Source: an uncultured Cohaesibacter sp. (GTDB lineage: Bacteria; Pseudomonadota; Alphaproteobacteria; Rhizobiales; Cohaesibacteraceae). From it: a stretch of DNA of 64,000 bases. The notes beneath the pieces are model-generated. The model saw nothing but the letters and a program-made list of their open reading frames with translations. It did no database searches and was not told the origin of the DNA. The stretch lies in contig NZ_OY759859.1 of assembly GCF_963662805.1 (NCBI RefSeq), forward strand, positions 87,305-151,304, written 5' to 3'. The number at the start of each line of letters is the position of its first letter. Position 1 is the first letter of the stretch. A program made the position numbers and the translations under genes. Shown piece by piece: positions 1 to 8,935 of this stretch.

Positions 1-409
1 TAAACACCACATCCGCAGCTGACACGGTGCAATCCTCCCATCTGGAGGGTAGAAGGTCTGGCATGTCCCCAAGCTCAGCTGGCCACAAACGAGCAAACTC
101 CCGGCGCATCGCTGCAGATGGTTCAACACCCGTCCAGGAGGAGACATGCGGATAAAGCCGCTTGGTGAAAGCACCGGTTCCCGGACCGATTTCAAGCACA
201 TCATCGCCCGGCTCGAGCATGTCAACAACCTCAGCGATCAACTCGCCTGCAAGCGCAGCGAGGGGGCTTTTGATATCATAGACTGGCGCAAAATCTTCCC
301 AGAAGGCCTCTTCGTCGGCATCTCCGGCGGTTCTGTCCAGCTTCGATGCAGAATAGTGCCATGCATCGAGCCAAAACTGGCTCGATGTTTCAGAATAGCC
401 ATCACTCAT
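1..409 (-). CDS. Class I SAM-dependent methyltransferase, N-terminal part (runs off the window)
   Basis: A minus-strand frame opens with ATG at 409, about 10 bases behind a GGAAGG ribosome-binding site, and stays open to base 1, giving about 136 residues. Residues 71-81 read VLEIGPGTGAF, the glycine-rich SAM-binding loop (motif I) of class I methyltransferases, and an acidic GVEPS follows at 94-98 where the ribose-binding acid is expected. The substrate cannot be told from this half. The residues before motif I are polar with no membrane segment, so the enzyme is probably cytosolic. The opposite-strand frame here is its shadow. The catalytic half lies outside the window. Confidence 0.8.
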   Translation of the reverse strand, partial: MSDGYSETSSQFWLDAWHYSASKLDRTAGDADEEAFWEDFAPVYDIKSPLAALAGELIAEVVDMLEPGDDVLEIGPGTGAFTKRLYPHVSSWTGVEPSAAMRREFARLWPAELGDMPDLLPSRWEDCTVSAADVVF

Positions 410-685
410 GATCAATGAACCTTCCAACTCAACTGGGTTTGGCACCACCCAAATTGCGCGCGCCCTATAGATGTAGCCCCATGGAGGGCTCACAGTCGAC
501 GCAAATTCTCAAATTATTAAAACGATGAGTAATTCAATCAAGTTGAACACAATAAATTCGCGCAGAATGAGAGCCCACTCTTCTCAACCGAGAAGTACGA
601 GGTCGCTCTTTGTTGCACTTCGCTTGAACGGCAGCAATCGGGAAGCGAGCGTGCCGGATATGTTCTTCAGCGAATGACCGATAGT
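410..685. other. Intergenic region left of the IS1182-type element
   Basis: No gene is visible. The stretch at 505-560 is AT-rich and probably carries the promoter of the leftward methyltransferase gene. The last 80 bases, up to the IS end at 686, have no recognisable coding content. Confidence 0.4.
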
Positions 686-2185
686 GGCCGATTCCGTTGA
701 AAAGCCTTAGATTTTGAGGAAGAATTTGGCGCGGTAAAGAGGATTTTGATGGCGTTTCACGCCGGGATCGGGATCAGTTTTGCCATTTTGCGTAGGTTCT
801 GGGCTGTTGCTGCGATGTGGAATTCGTCTCGGGCTCCATTTGGTCCTCTGAGGCGTAACCGGTCCAGTTTTATGATACGCTTGAGATGAGCAAACAGCAT
901 CTCCACCTTCTTTCGCCGACGCATCGAGATGACATAGTCATCCGTCTGGGCGATATCTCTTGCCATATCGCGGGCACCCTCGAAGACCGAGCGCATGATC
1001 TTGCGGGCTGGTTCTTTGGGAACGCAGACCTGTTTCAAGGCGCAGGCCTCGCAGTCATGCTTGCTGGCTCGATATCTGCGCATGCCATCGCCATCAATGG
1101 CATCTCGCTCTTTCTTGAATGGGCGGCGATATTGATGCAGAGATTTGCAGCCGGGACAGTAATATACATCCCCGTCGGGATCATAGATGAAGTCGGAACG
1201 CGAGAAAGTACCGTCACGTCTCCCTGATTTGTCAAACACGGGAATGTGCGGTTCGATCCCATGTTCATAGACAAGCCATCCCAGCATCTCCGCACTGCCA
1301 TAGCCGGTATCTCCGACAAGTCGCGCAGGATAGAGACCGGTCTGGGTCATCACGCGTTCGATCATGTCGCGGGCAGCTTTGTTCTCAACCTGACGAAAGG
1401 GGGCAGTCGACTCCACATCCACGATGATCCCGTTGTCGAGATCGACCAGATAGTTGGTTGAATAGATGAAGTGTGCTTTGCCTCGGTCGGCCGCAGACCA
1501 TCGCGCAGCCGGATCCACGGGTGAGATGTATTTGGGAGGAACCAGCGTGGCAGAACCGAAGGCTGCATCATCAAGTGTTTGCAGATTTTCCTCTGTCGCT
1601 CGGCTTGCGTGATCTTCTGGTGACCAGTCCTTAGGTTCAATGCCATCCTCACGGTTTGCATCTGCCTTGATCAGCGAAGCATCAACCCGAAGGCTTTCCC
1701 GCCAACAAGCCCCTCGGCAATCGTGCGGCTGAGAACATCCTCGAACAGCTTCCTGAACAGATCGCTCTGGCGGAACCGACCATGTCTGTTCTTGGAAAAG
1801 GTTGAATGATCCGGGACAGGATCGGTCAGATCCAGGCGGCAGAACCACCGATAGGCAAGATTGAGGTGGACTTCATCGCAAAGGCGGCGCTCAGACCGGA
1901 TCCCCATGATGTAGCCAACCAGCAGCATCCGGATCATCAGTTCAGGATCGATTGAGGGACGACCAATGGAACTGTAGAAAGGCGCCAGATGACGTCGGAT
2001 GTCTGCAAGATCAATGGACCGCAACAGATGATCCTGCGGTACGTGGTCTTCAAGATTGAACGCGTAAAACAGCGAAGCCTGAACCCCACTCTGGTTGTCC
2101 ATCATGCCCCGATCCTCCATCCTCAAATGGATTGAATCAGGACTTCAACACTAAAGCAACGCCTACTTTTTCAACGGAATCGGCC
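686..2185. mobile_element. IS1182-family-type insertion sequence, about 1.5 kb, inactive copy
   Basis: The ends are inverted repeats: GGCCGATTCCGTTGAAAA at 686 and its complement ending at 2185. They enclose one frameshifted transposase on the minus strand. No target-site duplication is seen (flanks atagt and gcaaa). The right end lies 5 bases from the edge of the large inverted duplication (2191), so this element or recombination at it probably set that boundary. The outermost 13 bases are the same as those bracketing the IS110 gene at 13.5-15.0 kb. Confidence 0.75.
757..2126 (-). pseudogene. IS1182-type transposase, frameshifted
   Basis: The N-terminal part (2126 to about 1685) has the family opening: a FYAFNLEDHVPQDHLLR stretch, then RPSIDPELMIRMLLVGY. 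The frame then breaks near 1685-1690, and the remainder runs to 757 in another frame, beginning VDASLIKADANRED, where the first catalytic Asp lies. Further on are GDTGYGSAEML (second Asp) and a C-terminal KKVEMLFAHLKRI with the catalytic Glu. The span is 1370 nt, which fits one missing base (457 codons), most simply a lost G in GGG. In standard IS1182 elements the transposase is one uninterrupted frame, so this copy is probably dead. The catalytic residues are family knowledge; the broken frame is seen directly. Confidence 0.8.
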
Positions 2186-2243
2186 GCAAAGGTAATGCAC
2201 TTCACCAGACCAGTTCGTTCCCATCCTGTTTCTGAGAGAACCG

Positions 2244-3893
2244 CTACCTCACTGTCTGCTTTGGCCTTGAAGTAACGGGAACGATAATATCGACAGTCAA
2301 TCCATCCTTGCCGAAATGACGCTCAATCTTACCATTCAGCTCACCGCGGATATTGGCGTCAATCAGTTTTGAGCCGAACCCTTTGTGTTCCGGGGCGCGA
2401 AGGCTATCTCTGCTGACCTCTACCCATTTGATATGCAGGTATTCTGTCCTCCCCACTTTCACGAGGGACCATGTTACGAACAGAACATCGGGATCCTCGC
2501 TCACATTGCTATATTTGAGGGCGTTGGTCGACAGTTCGTGAAATGTCAGTCCAAGCGCCTGAGTGGTGCTTTCGTCAAGCTCGACATCAGGCCCCATAAT
2601 ACGGTCATCACAGCTTTCATCTCCGAGCACCTGCCTGAGTTCTTTGGTCAGCAGGTCCTTGAGATTGGCACTTTGCCAATGAGACCGCGTCAGGGCGTCC
2701 TGCGCGTTGGCCATGGCTTGCAGGCGCGCTGTGAAGGCGAGGGAGAATGAGTCGATATCTTCGGCATGATGAGCGCTTTGTCTGGCCATGGCCAGAATTC
2801 GGGCAATCGAATTCTTGATCCGGTGTTTCATTTCCTGCAACAACAGATCCTTTTCTGTCAGGCTCTTTTCAGAAAGGGCTCGCAAATTGTGAGCGGCCCT
2901 GAGAGCCCGTAATTGCGAATGAGTGATCCAGGCCAGCATGCAGGCAAGAAGAAAGAATGCGACTGCGGCAATGAAGGGGGCCAGATCCTGAAGATTCCAG
3001 TGCTGCTTGGGCAAGACGATGATGTCGAAAATCCATTGTCTGTCGGCGACATCAACCTTTCTTGTTATAACTCGGTCCGGCAAGACTGTTCCGCTGCGCT
3101 GGAGTTGAGTTTCATACATAGTGTCTTTGTAAAGCGTGACGGCATCATTGCCGAAATCGTAAGCTTTCACCAGAACCGGCAAGGAGGGGCTTTGTGCGAA
3201 GGCTGCCCGGAAGAGATCCCCTGCACGAAAAGGGGCATAGACAAAGCCTTGCAATGTTTCCGCATGTGATATCTCTGAGCTGTCCAGCTGTCCAACCAGC
3301 GCTGTATAGACCAGAAACCCGGCTTGCTTGTTTGTTGTGATTTCCTGCACCAGCATGACGGGTCCGGTTGCTGCAATTTGGTCAGATGACATGGCCTTTG
3401 TAATGGCCGCGCGTCGCACTGGTTCGCTGAACATGTCATATCCCAGTGCGGCTTGATTGCGCGCGTCTTGCGGCTCAAGCAGCATGATCGGCGTTCTCAT
3501 CGATTGATCCGTGTCCGGCCATATCCTGATGTCCGGTCCATAATCTTGTTGCAATGCTGCCAGAGAGGGAGTCTCGTCTCCGGTTTTCTCCCATTTCGCA
3601 AAGCCGATACCCTGTACGCCCGGATAGTGCTTCGTTATCTCAAGAGCATCAATGAAATGGCGAAACTGTATGCGCTCCACCACGCTATCGTGAGCGATGA
3701 AAAAGGCTTTGGTGGCGCGCAGAAGCGAGAGATGCTGATCCAGTCTTTGCATCACCCGGTCAACAGCTTCATCCGCAAATTCCTCGGCTTGGGTTTGGTT
3801 GGCTCTTTGCGCTCCGTTATAGAGAAAAAGACATGTTCCGGCACCGATGATGAGAACCGAAGAGAAGACGAGTGGCGCAATCAGGCGATGCAT
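2244..3893 (-). CDS. CHASE-domain HWE-family sensor histidine kinase (copy A)
   Basis: A 549-residue membrane sensor kinase. Residues 4-25 form a first membrane segment, about 40-250 form a periplasmic CHASE domain (small-ligand sensing), and 305-323 form the second membrane segment. The kinase core has MKHRIKNS with the phospho-acceptor His at 357, then LTFHELSTNALKY with the N-box Asn at about 457, and KWVEV, the W-x-E motif that names the HWE class. No receiver domain or cognate response regulator is adjacent. It is transcribed away from the Crp/Fnr gene across a shared 180-bp region, so the two may form a sensing pair, though that is inference. The ligand is unknown. Its near-identical twin is at 16154-17803. 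Confidence 0.93.
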   Translation of the reverse strand: MHRLIAPLVFSSVLIIGAGTCLFLYNGAQRANQTQAEEFADEAVDRVMQRLDQHLSLLRATKAFFIAHDSVVERIQFRHFIDALEITKHYPGVQGIGFAKWEKTGDETPSLAALQQDYGPDIRIWPDTDQSMRTPIMLLEPQDARNQAALGYDMFSEPVRRAAITKAMSSDQIAATGPVMLVQEITTNKQAGFLVYTALVGQLDSSEISHAETLQGFVYAPFRAGDLFRAAFAQSPSLPVLVKAYDFGNDAVTLYKDTMYETQLQRSGTVLPDRVITRKVDVADRQWIFDIIVLPKQHWNLQDLAPFIAAVAFFLLACMLAWITHSQLRALRAAHNLRALSEKSLTEKDLLLQEMKHRIKNSIARILAMARQSAHHAEDIDSFSLAFTARLQAMANAQDALTRSHWQSANLKDLLTKELRQVLGDESCDDRIMGPDVELDESTTQALGLTFHELSTNALKYSNVSEDPDVLFVTWSLVKVGRTEYLHIKWVEVSRDSLRAPEHKGFGSKLIDANIRGELNGKIERHFGKDGLTVDIIVPVTSRPKQTVR

Positions 3894-4073
3894 TTCTGAG
3901 ATCCGATTCTGCTGGTTAGGACTGTCAGTCCGGTCCCGTTATTGTTTGATGATTGCTTCCGCTATTTGCGAGAGATCGTGTCGGGATCGATCTGGGATCT
4001 ACCGAGAATAGAAACGGGCATTCTGTTCGGCATTTAAAAAAGACATACCGAAAAGCTTATACGGAACAACTTT
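3894..4073. promoter_or_regulatory. Divergent promoter region between HWE kinase and Crp/Fnr gene (copy A)
   Basis: These 180 bases separate the two divergent starts and must hold both promoters. An imperfect inverted repeat TTCGGCAT ... ATACCGAA (4026-4052) lies just upstream of the crp-side start and could be an autoregulatory site. The same sequence occurs in copy B. No canonical FNR or CRP box was recognised. Confidence 0.45.
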
Positions 4074-4877
4074 TTGTCGCATGCGTTGAATATGCATGAC
4101 GACCGAGTGGATAGAAAAATGCAGACCAGAAAAGTGGGCAGAACCGTGAATAGAACAGTTTGCGAAAGATGCCCTTTGCGAACTAAAGAGGTGTTTCGAT
4201 CCTTCAAGAAACCCGAACTGGAATATGTTTCTGACTTCAAGAAGGGCGAGTTTTCTGCTGATCGCGGCGCAACGATCCTGCTCGAAGGTGGGCAAAGTGC
4301 ACACCTCTACACTGTGCTGTCGGGATGGGTGTTTCGATATAAGATTCTGGATGATGGACGCCGCCAGATCCTGAATTACGCCTTGCCTGGAGACCTGATC
4401 GGACTTCAGGGTTCACTACTGGACAAGATGCACCATTCCATCGAAGCCTTGACGTCGGTAAATCTCTGCGTATTCGAACGCGATAATCTGATGTCACTCT
4501 TCCGTGGCCATCCTGGGCTCGGGTTCGACGTGACATGGCTGGCGGCGCGCGAGGAAAGAATCCTCGACGAGCATCTGATCAGCATCGGTAGACGCACAGC
4601 TCTGGAGCGTGCTGCCTATCTGTTAGCCCATCTTTATCTTCGTGCCAAAGCCGTTGATTTGATAAGCGACAAGCAAAATGAAATTCCTATCACCCAGCAG
4701 CATGTGGCGGACACCTTGGGATTGTCCATCGTGCATACGAACAAGACGCTGCGCAAACTGGCCCAGAGAGGTCTCATCCACTGGAAAGAGCGGGGATGTG
4801 AAATCAAGGATATCAATGGGCTTTTGAAAATAGCCAGTTGGGATGGCATCATCACTGCCAAACGGCCAATCATCTGA
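4074..4877 (+). CDS. Crp/Fnr-family transcriptional regulator (copy A)
   Basis: A 267-residue cytosolic regulator. Residues about 50-165 form the cyclic-nucleotide-binding-like beta roll (GQSAHLYTVLSGWVFRYK), followed by a dimer helix and a winged helix at about 208-230 (QQHVADTLGLSIVHTNKTLR), which is the HxNxxLR type common in alphaproteobacterial Crp/Fnr proteins. Cysteines at 30 and 33 (CERC) and a central Cys at 132 recall the iron-sulfur ligands of FNR. A fourth ligand is not obvious, so oxygen sensing is only possible. The start is uncertain: TTG at 4074 is the longest option and ATG at 4092 or 4119 are alternatives. All residue differences from copy B fall at or after residue 118. Confidence 0.9.
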   Translation: MSHALNMHDDRVDRKMQTRKVGRTVNRTVCERCPLRTKEVFRSFKKPELEYVSDFKKGEFSADRGATILLEGGQSAHLYTVLSGWVFRYKILDDGRRQILNYALPGDLIGLQGSLLDKMHHSIEALTSVNLCVFERDNLMSLFRGHPGLGFDVTWLAAREERILDEHLISIGRRTALERAAYLLAHLYLRAKAVDLISDKQNEIPITQQHVADTLGLSIVHTNKTLRKLAQRGLIHWKERGCEIKDINGLLKIASWDGIITAKRPII

Positions 4878-4883
4878 ATACTA

Positions 4884-5731
4884 GGCCGTAAACTCATAAA
4901 AGTTGTTTGATTTCAGTCGAGATTGTGATTCAAGGGTTCCAGACTAAGGAGCCTCGCATGACACGCCGTCGTTATGAATTAACCGACTTTGAATGGTCCG
5001 TTATCGAACCTTTGTTGCCGAACAAATCTCGGGGTGTTGCCCGTGTTGATGATCGTCGGGTGCTGAATGGTATCCTTTGGCGTTTTCGCACAGGTTCACC
5101 CTGGGCCGATATCCCCGAACGATATGGTCCTTATACGACCTGCTACAATCGGTTTGTCCGTTGGCGTAAAGCTTGTATCTGGGATCGACTTCTTCAAGCG
5201 GTTTCCGAGGCTTATGACGGCGACATCATCATGATCGATAGTTCTTATGTTCGGGTCCATCAACACGGTGCCACGGCAAAAAGGGGGATCAGGATGATGG
5301 TTGCATGGGACGCTCCAGGGGCGGCTTGACCACCAAGATCCACGCTTTGGTCGATGCAGAAGGCCGACCAATTGACCTGCGCCTGAGTGCCGGACAAGTC
5401 CATGACAGTCGCCCTGCTGATGACATGCTCGACATCATGAGAGCCAATACAATCATCCTTGCGGATAAGGCTTATGACAGTAACGCCATCCGGGCAAAAG
5501 CCAAAGAACGGGGCGCTTGGGCGAATATCCCGCCCAAACGAAATCGCAAGGCATCCGTGACCTTTTCAAAATGGGTCTATAAACAGCGCAATGCAGTGGA
5601 GCGCTTCTTTAACAAAATCAAGCAGTTTCGCGCCATCGCCACCAGATATGAGAAGAACCCGCTAAACTTTCTGGCTGCTATCAAACTCGTCGCAGCACTT
5701 GTCTGGATCAGAAGTTTATGAGTCTACGGCC
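4884..5731. mobile_element. IS5-family element, IS427 type, 848 bp
   Basis: Terminal inverted repeats GGCCGTAAACTCATAAA (4884) and its near-complement ending at 5731 differ at one position. The flanks carry a TA dinucleotide on each side (4882-4883 and 5732-5733), the 2-bp target duplication typical of the IS427 group. The element holds one transposase split over two overlapping frames. It sits directly behind the crp gene of copy A and is absent behind copy B. Confidence 0.9.
4958..5721 (+). CDS. IS427-type (IS5 family) transposase, made by frameshift from two overlapping frames
   Basis: Frame 1 starts at ATG 4958 behind an AAGGAG-like site (MTRRRYELTDFEWSVIEPLL) and ends at 5329. Frame 2 carries GRSRGGLTTKIHALVDAEGR onward to 5721. 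The overlap contains A5G5 at 5278-5287, a run where a -1 slip would join HGATAKK to GDQDDG and so restore the family consensus. Catalytic residues fit a DDE enzyme: IDSSYVR in frame 1, ADKAYDSN and an ERFFNKIKQFR glutamate in frame 2. Programmed frameshifting is well known in this group, so the element may be active. The product moves the IS itself. Confidence 0.85.
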
Positions 5732-6449
5732 TAAAAATGCTGCACTTTAATCGAACGGCAGGTATGGGGAGCACGTGTTACTATCTTTGATCGGTCGAAC
5801 GACCATTGAGGGCCGATTTATTTGAAAGTTCCCTCACTAGACTTGTTGCAAGAAGCTAAGAGAAATCATCTCTTTAAAGGCGCTTATGCCAATTCGGATA
5901 TAGCATCCCACATGTAGCGAAGATTCACGATGAACTCGACGCAGAGTGGCAATTCATTGTCAGCTCGGTTAGATAGCGCTCGTGCTGAAACTCGGGCGCT
6001 TTTGAATACCTGAAAACCTTCTTTATCGCGCGACGATCGAAATGAGTGGTTTATCTTTGTACCCAAACAGCACTTCACAAGTTTAAATCTACGTAAAAAA
6101 ACTTATCATAAAGCAATATAAATATTTCATCTTAATTATTTATTAACTATTCACTTGTTGAAAAATTATATATTTTCAAAAAAGCTATATCGGTAAATTT
6201 TACCTTCGTATAAATTTTAATAATCGATTCTATATGAATATTAAAGACTGTTTTTATTGATTTAAAAAGTCAAAAAACGATTTTATGCAATAAATGATAA
6301 TTTTGTTACTTTGATGTGTGGGCGTAGTCGAGGAAATTCTTTTGCTCAATCAATGTACAGCGTAGCCGCTTTGATTGAAATACTGAAATGCAAGAGAAGT
6401 ATCGATTTTCCGGAGTAACCCGTGAATCATCATCATTTAAGAGGATACA
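5732..6449. other. AT-rich intergenic region
   Basis: No gene is supported. The stretch 6095-6320 is strongly AT-rich and differs in composition from its surroundings. The final bases carry an AGAGGA ribosome-binding site for the gene at 6450. A 64-codon minus-strand frame (5884-6078) has no recognisable character. Confidence 0.4.
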
Positions 6450-7196
6450 ATGAAATCGATAGCTGGCTGTCTTATTGGCCCGATTGGGCTGCTCGGAGCT
6501 TGCGCCGTTCCCGAGACAAAAGTGTTGGCCCCATACAAACTCGCGAATGGAAATATCTATCAAGATGTTGTTTCTGTAGGCTCCAATGGCAAGGGCTCAT
6601 CTTCGACTGTTACGACGATTAGAACTTACGCAATAGAATGCGGGCTATCTGAGAGGCAAGTGAATGAATGCGCCAGTTCGTATAAGCCGATAGCGGTTTC
6701 AACCGGAAACCAAGACGGCATTGTGAATGTTGTCTTCCCTGCTGTCGTTGGAGGGGGAGCAGCTATTGCGGCAAGCAGCCTCTTGGTTCAAAAAACAATA
6801 AATAATAATAACATCAGCAATAGCGCCAATAACAACATATCAAACAACCCGAGCAACAACGTTACCAATAACGTCGATTATTCCGGCACCTCCGGGTCTG
6901 GAGCTACAACAACAACATCAGACGCGAGGCTCAAGAAAAACATTGAAGAAGTCGGCGCATTGCAAAATGGGATTAAGCTGTACTCGTTCAATTATGTGAA
7001 GCGAAAGGGATATGAAAGCCTTGACACCAACGCGACGTTTGTTGGTGTTATGGCACAGGAAGTTCTGAATTCAGAATTTTCAGAGGCGGTGGTAATCGAC
7101 AAGAACGGTTTCTTTGCAGTCGATTACAAGGCAGTTGGCGTAGAGCTACAAACGCTCGAACAGTGGCAGGCTTCACAAGCGGCGCTTCTGAACTAG
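6450..7196 (+). CDS. Lipoprotein with C-terminal peptidase S74 (tail-fibre chaperone) domain
   Basis: 248 residues, ATG behind AGAGGA. Residues 1-18 form a lipoprotein signal ending in LLGAC, so Cys18 should be lipidated. A hydrophobic GGGAAIAASSLL at about 101-112 may be a second membrane contact. Residues 117-142 are an Asn-rich low-complexity linker. Residues 157-248 match the S74 intramolecular chaperone: SDARLKKNIE at the start, where Ser/Asp is the usual self-cleavage point, then FVGVMAQEVL and GFFAVDYKAVGV. In phages this domain trimerises tail spikes and then cuts itself off; in a cell lipoprotein its role is unclear. No phage genes lie nearby. The domain match is strong by motif; the function is open. 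Confidence 0.75.
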   Translation: MKSIAGCLIGPIGLLGACAVPETKVLAPYKLANGNIYQDVVSVGSNGKGSSSTVTTIRTYAIECGLSERQVNECASSYKPIAVSTGNQDGIVNVVFPAVVGGGAAIAASSLLVQKTINNNNISNSANNNISNNPSNNVTNNVDYSGTSGSGATTTTSDARLKKNIEEVGALQNGIKLYSFNYVKRKGYESLDTNATFVGVMAQEVLNSEFSEAVVIDKNGFFAVDYKAVGVELQTLEQWQASQAALLN

Positions 7197-7257
7197 GCGA
7201 TTTTGACCAAAAGACTTACTAAGACAGTCTATTTAAAATTCCAAAGTGTTTCTGAGC

Positions 7258-7290
7258 GCGCCCTCAAGACTCTGCCAGTTTTGGGGGCGC
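7258..7290. repeat. 33-nt stem-loop element, copy 1 (second copy at 25341)
   Basis: GCGCCC at 7258 pairs with GGGCGC ending at 7290. The loop contains CTCTGCCAGTTTT. A near match with the same stem and CTCTACCAGTTTT loop occurs at 25341-25372 in the same orientation. It may be a mobile-element end or a small repeat; a terminator for the S74 gene is also possible. Confidence 0.5.
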
Positions 7291-7372
7291 AGCACTCTGG
7301 TGTCAAATCTTTCATAAGATACAGGTAGAGGCCGCTTAACCGTCAGGTCATGAAAGCTTGTTCTGCCCATTC

Positions 7373-7600
7373 ATAATCGGGGTGGGTTTGGCAAAGAACA
7401 CAGATCAAGTTCATGAAGCAATGCAAGATGGCCGTCGTGCCTTCAATGAGAAGATATCACGCACCAAGCTGATTTCCTTCCTTTCAGCCTTTCCCAGCTG
7501 GAGACCCGTAAAAGCAGCGCTGCAATGAGCCATGGCCATCAGTCACGGAGTAATTCCAGCGGCCAAATCGCGAGGTTTTTGCCGTGGACGGCTCCCAATC
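7373..7600 (+). pseudogene. Decayed IS110-family transposase, N-terminal relic
   Basis: Reading from 7373 gives IIGVGLAKNTDQVHEAM and later ISRTKLISFLSAFPS, which follow the opening of IS1111-type IS110 transposases (consensus IIGVDLAKN.FQVHG ... FF..LPP...GMEAC). The Asp of the first catalytic motif has become Gly. A stop follows near 7525 and recognisable codons fade out by about 7600. Only about 75 codons survive. It is not the same lineage as the intact IS110 gene at 13763. Recognition is by eye and moderately sure. Confidence 0.55.
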
Positions 7601-7812
7601 TATGCTCCGCGGCCCGTTGGTGCCGTCGATATTCCAAACAATTCAGAGTCTTTAAAATGCCAATGGCACCAATCCGCATAAAACGGGGTGCCGCAAGGCA
7701 GCCGCTAACCGACGTGCAGACAACAAGAATTTTAGAAACCGCCTCTTGGGAGTGCCGGTTTCCTTTATCTTGCCCTCCCCTTCCCTCAGAGATTTTCACT
7801 TTCCTGGCCTTC

Positions 7813-8475
7813 TCAGTCTGCAAGAGTTTCAAAGACAAAGAGCCCGCTGGCATGCGGCTCGAAACCCACTTTTCCTAACTGGTCATCCCGTCCTTTTTGA
7901 CCCGCGAATAGCTCTGTTTCACGCCAATCGCTCACGAACTGCCGTTGGCTGAATGTGATCGTGTCTCGAAGCGTGGGTGCAAGATCTGCGACATAGGACT
8001 GCGTCTCGGCAGGCAGACTTCGCCTGTTTTGAAGTACATCCTCGTAACGCGTTGGTCCCGCATTGTACGCGGCCAACATGGCTTCGATGGTGCCGTAGCG
8101 ATGCCAAAGGAAACTGAGATAAGCAGTGCCTGCAAAGACATTGTCGCGCGGATCAAAGGGGTCGTCGCCAAGGTCATGGAGGAGCTTCATGTCGGACCAG
8201 GTGTCAGGCATGAGCTGCATCGGTCCCATGGCACCTTTGGGCGACACCGCATCTTCCTTGCTGCCACTTTTTTGCTGAAGGATTGCAATGATCCAGTCTT
8301 CCGGAAAGGAAAAGTGTCGCGCAGCCTCAGCAATATGAACAGCATATGAAGCGGCAATCTCCTCCCTAGCACGTGCGGATGCCAAAGGTGAGAAACTTGC
8401 CGCAAGAAACATGAAGCCGCTGCATATCAAGCCCACGCGCTGTTTCACGGAACTGATGTGATGACGAACAGTCAT
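7813..8475 (-). CDS. Lytic transglycosylase (SLT domain) of conjugation type; catalytic Glu appears replaced
   Basis: From ATG 8475, whose ATGA overlaps the stop of the upstream traF relic, about 220 residues. A signal-like hydrophobic N-terminus (VGLICSGFMFLAASF) suggests periplasmic export. The SLT fold shows in SPKGAMGPMQLMPDTW, AGTAYLSFLWHRYG and AAYNAGPTRYEDV. The catalytic Glu normally stands in an ESG motif 10-12 residues before SPKGAMG; here the codons read QQKSGSKEDAVSPKG, so the position is Lys (AAA for GAA). Conjugation-associated enzymes of this kind open peptidoglycan for the transfer channel. With the neighbouring relics, this one is probably inactive or repurposed. An earlier in-frame start (8493) is possible but less likely. 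Confidence 0.75.
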   Translation of the reverse strand: MTVRHHISSVKQRVGLICSGFMFLAASFSPLASARAREEIAASYAVHIAEAARHFSFPEDWIIAILQQKSGSKEDAVSPKGAMGPMQLMPDTWSDMKLLHDLGDDPFDPRDNVFAGTAYLSFLWHRYGTIEAMLAAYNAGPTRYEDVLQNRRSLPAETQSYVADLAPTLRDTITFSQRQFVSDWRETELFAGQKGRDDQLGKVGFEPHASGLFVFETLAD

Positions 8476-8773
8476 TGTGTTGGAGCCATCCACTCAAATT
8501 GGCCGTCGCCCGCTTCGTCGGTCCAGAGCGGTCGCGCAAACCCGATAATAGAGCTTGCAGGCAGGGGACCGAAATAGCGACCATCAAGACTGTCATCGAC
8601 CTGCTAATTCATCAGGAAGATTTCGCGCTGATCGAGCGCCTGGCATCCATTCCATGTCAGGAGTGAGCGGCCCAAATGATCCGCATTATGAACATGTCCC
8701 ATTGTTATCTCATCAACAGTTATCAAGCTATCGTTGCGGCCAAGGTTACACCAGCATAATCAAAACAACTCAT
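8472..8773 (-). pseudogene. traF: traF relic: conjugation S26-type signal peptidase, internally deleted and stopped
   Basis: Reading the minus strand, an ATG at 8773 begins MSCFDYAGVTLAATIA and soon stops, resembling the TraF N-terminus. A second frame then gives ADHLGRSLLTWNGCQALDQ and REIFLMN, a TAG stop where TraF usually has Trp, then DSLDGRYFGPLPASSIIG and ARPLWTDEAG, the hallmark C-terminus. It ends at 8472, overlapping the start of the transglycosylase gene as in intact modules. The catalytic Ser-Lys region is missing. TraF normally matures conjugative pilin. The gene order DUF2840-traF-transglycosylase is known from alphaproteobacterial plasmids and ICEs. Confidence 0.65.
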
Positions 8774-8930
8774 CGCACAATCCTTTGCTGTGCAAGCCAG
8801 GCCACATGACGTTCGATTGAATAACCTGTTGTCAGCTCAGTCTTGAGGCACTCAAAGGTCGAGAGGGGCTCTGGATCCTTCCCGTCATTCCGCGCACAGG
8901 CACTGTAGACAAGGCTGTGGATGCTTCGGG
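8770..8930 (-). pseudogene. C-terminal remnant, probably of a DUF2840 gene
   Basis: The minus frame ends IERHVAWLAQQRIVR with TGA at 8770, overlapping the traF start as ATGA. The ending resembles DUF2840 proteins, which sit just upstream of traF in related modules. Only about 50 codons are open before the iteron-like repeats, and no start is credible. The assignment rests on position and a short motif. Confidence 0.35.
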
Positions 8931-8935
8931 TGACC

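Larger units (their letters stand above)
2191..4880. repeat. Inverted duplication, copy A (HWE kinase plus Crp/Fnr module)
   Basis: This block reappears in reverse orientation at about 15167-17856. Homology begins at GGTAATGCAC (2191), next to the IS1182 end, and stops just after the crp stop codon, next to the IS427-type element at 4884. Copy A is therefore bracketed by two different IS elements. The two kinases differ at about 7 of 549 residues and the two regulators at about 10 of 267. The divergent promoter between them appears identical. Confidence 0.95.

Noticed and set aside
146..418. 90-codon plus-strand frame
   Set aside because: It is the shadow of the minus-strand methyltransferase, whose SAM-binding motif is clear.
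3999..4304. Antisense 101-codon frame, identical at 15743-16048
   Set aside because: Its perfect conservation only reflects the duplicated crp gene and promoter it overlaps.
5884..6078. 64-codon minus-strand frame
   Set aside because: No ribosome-binding site, no recognisable feature, located in a degenerate AT-rich gap.
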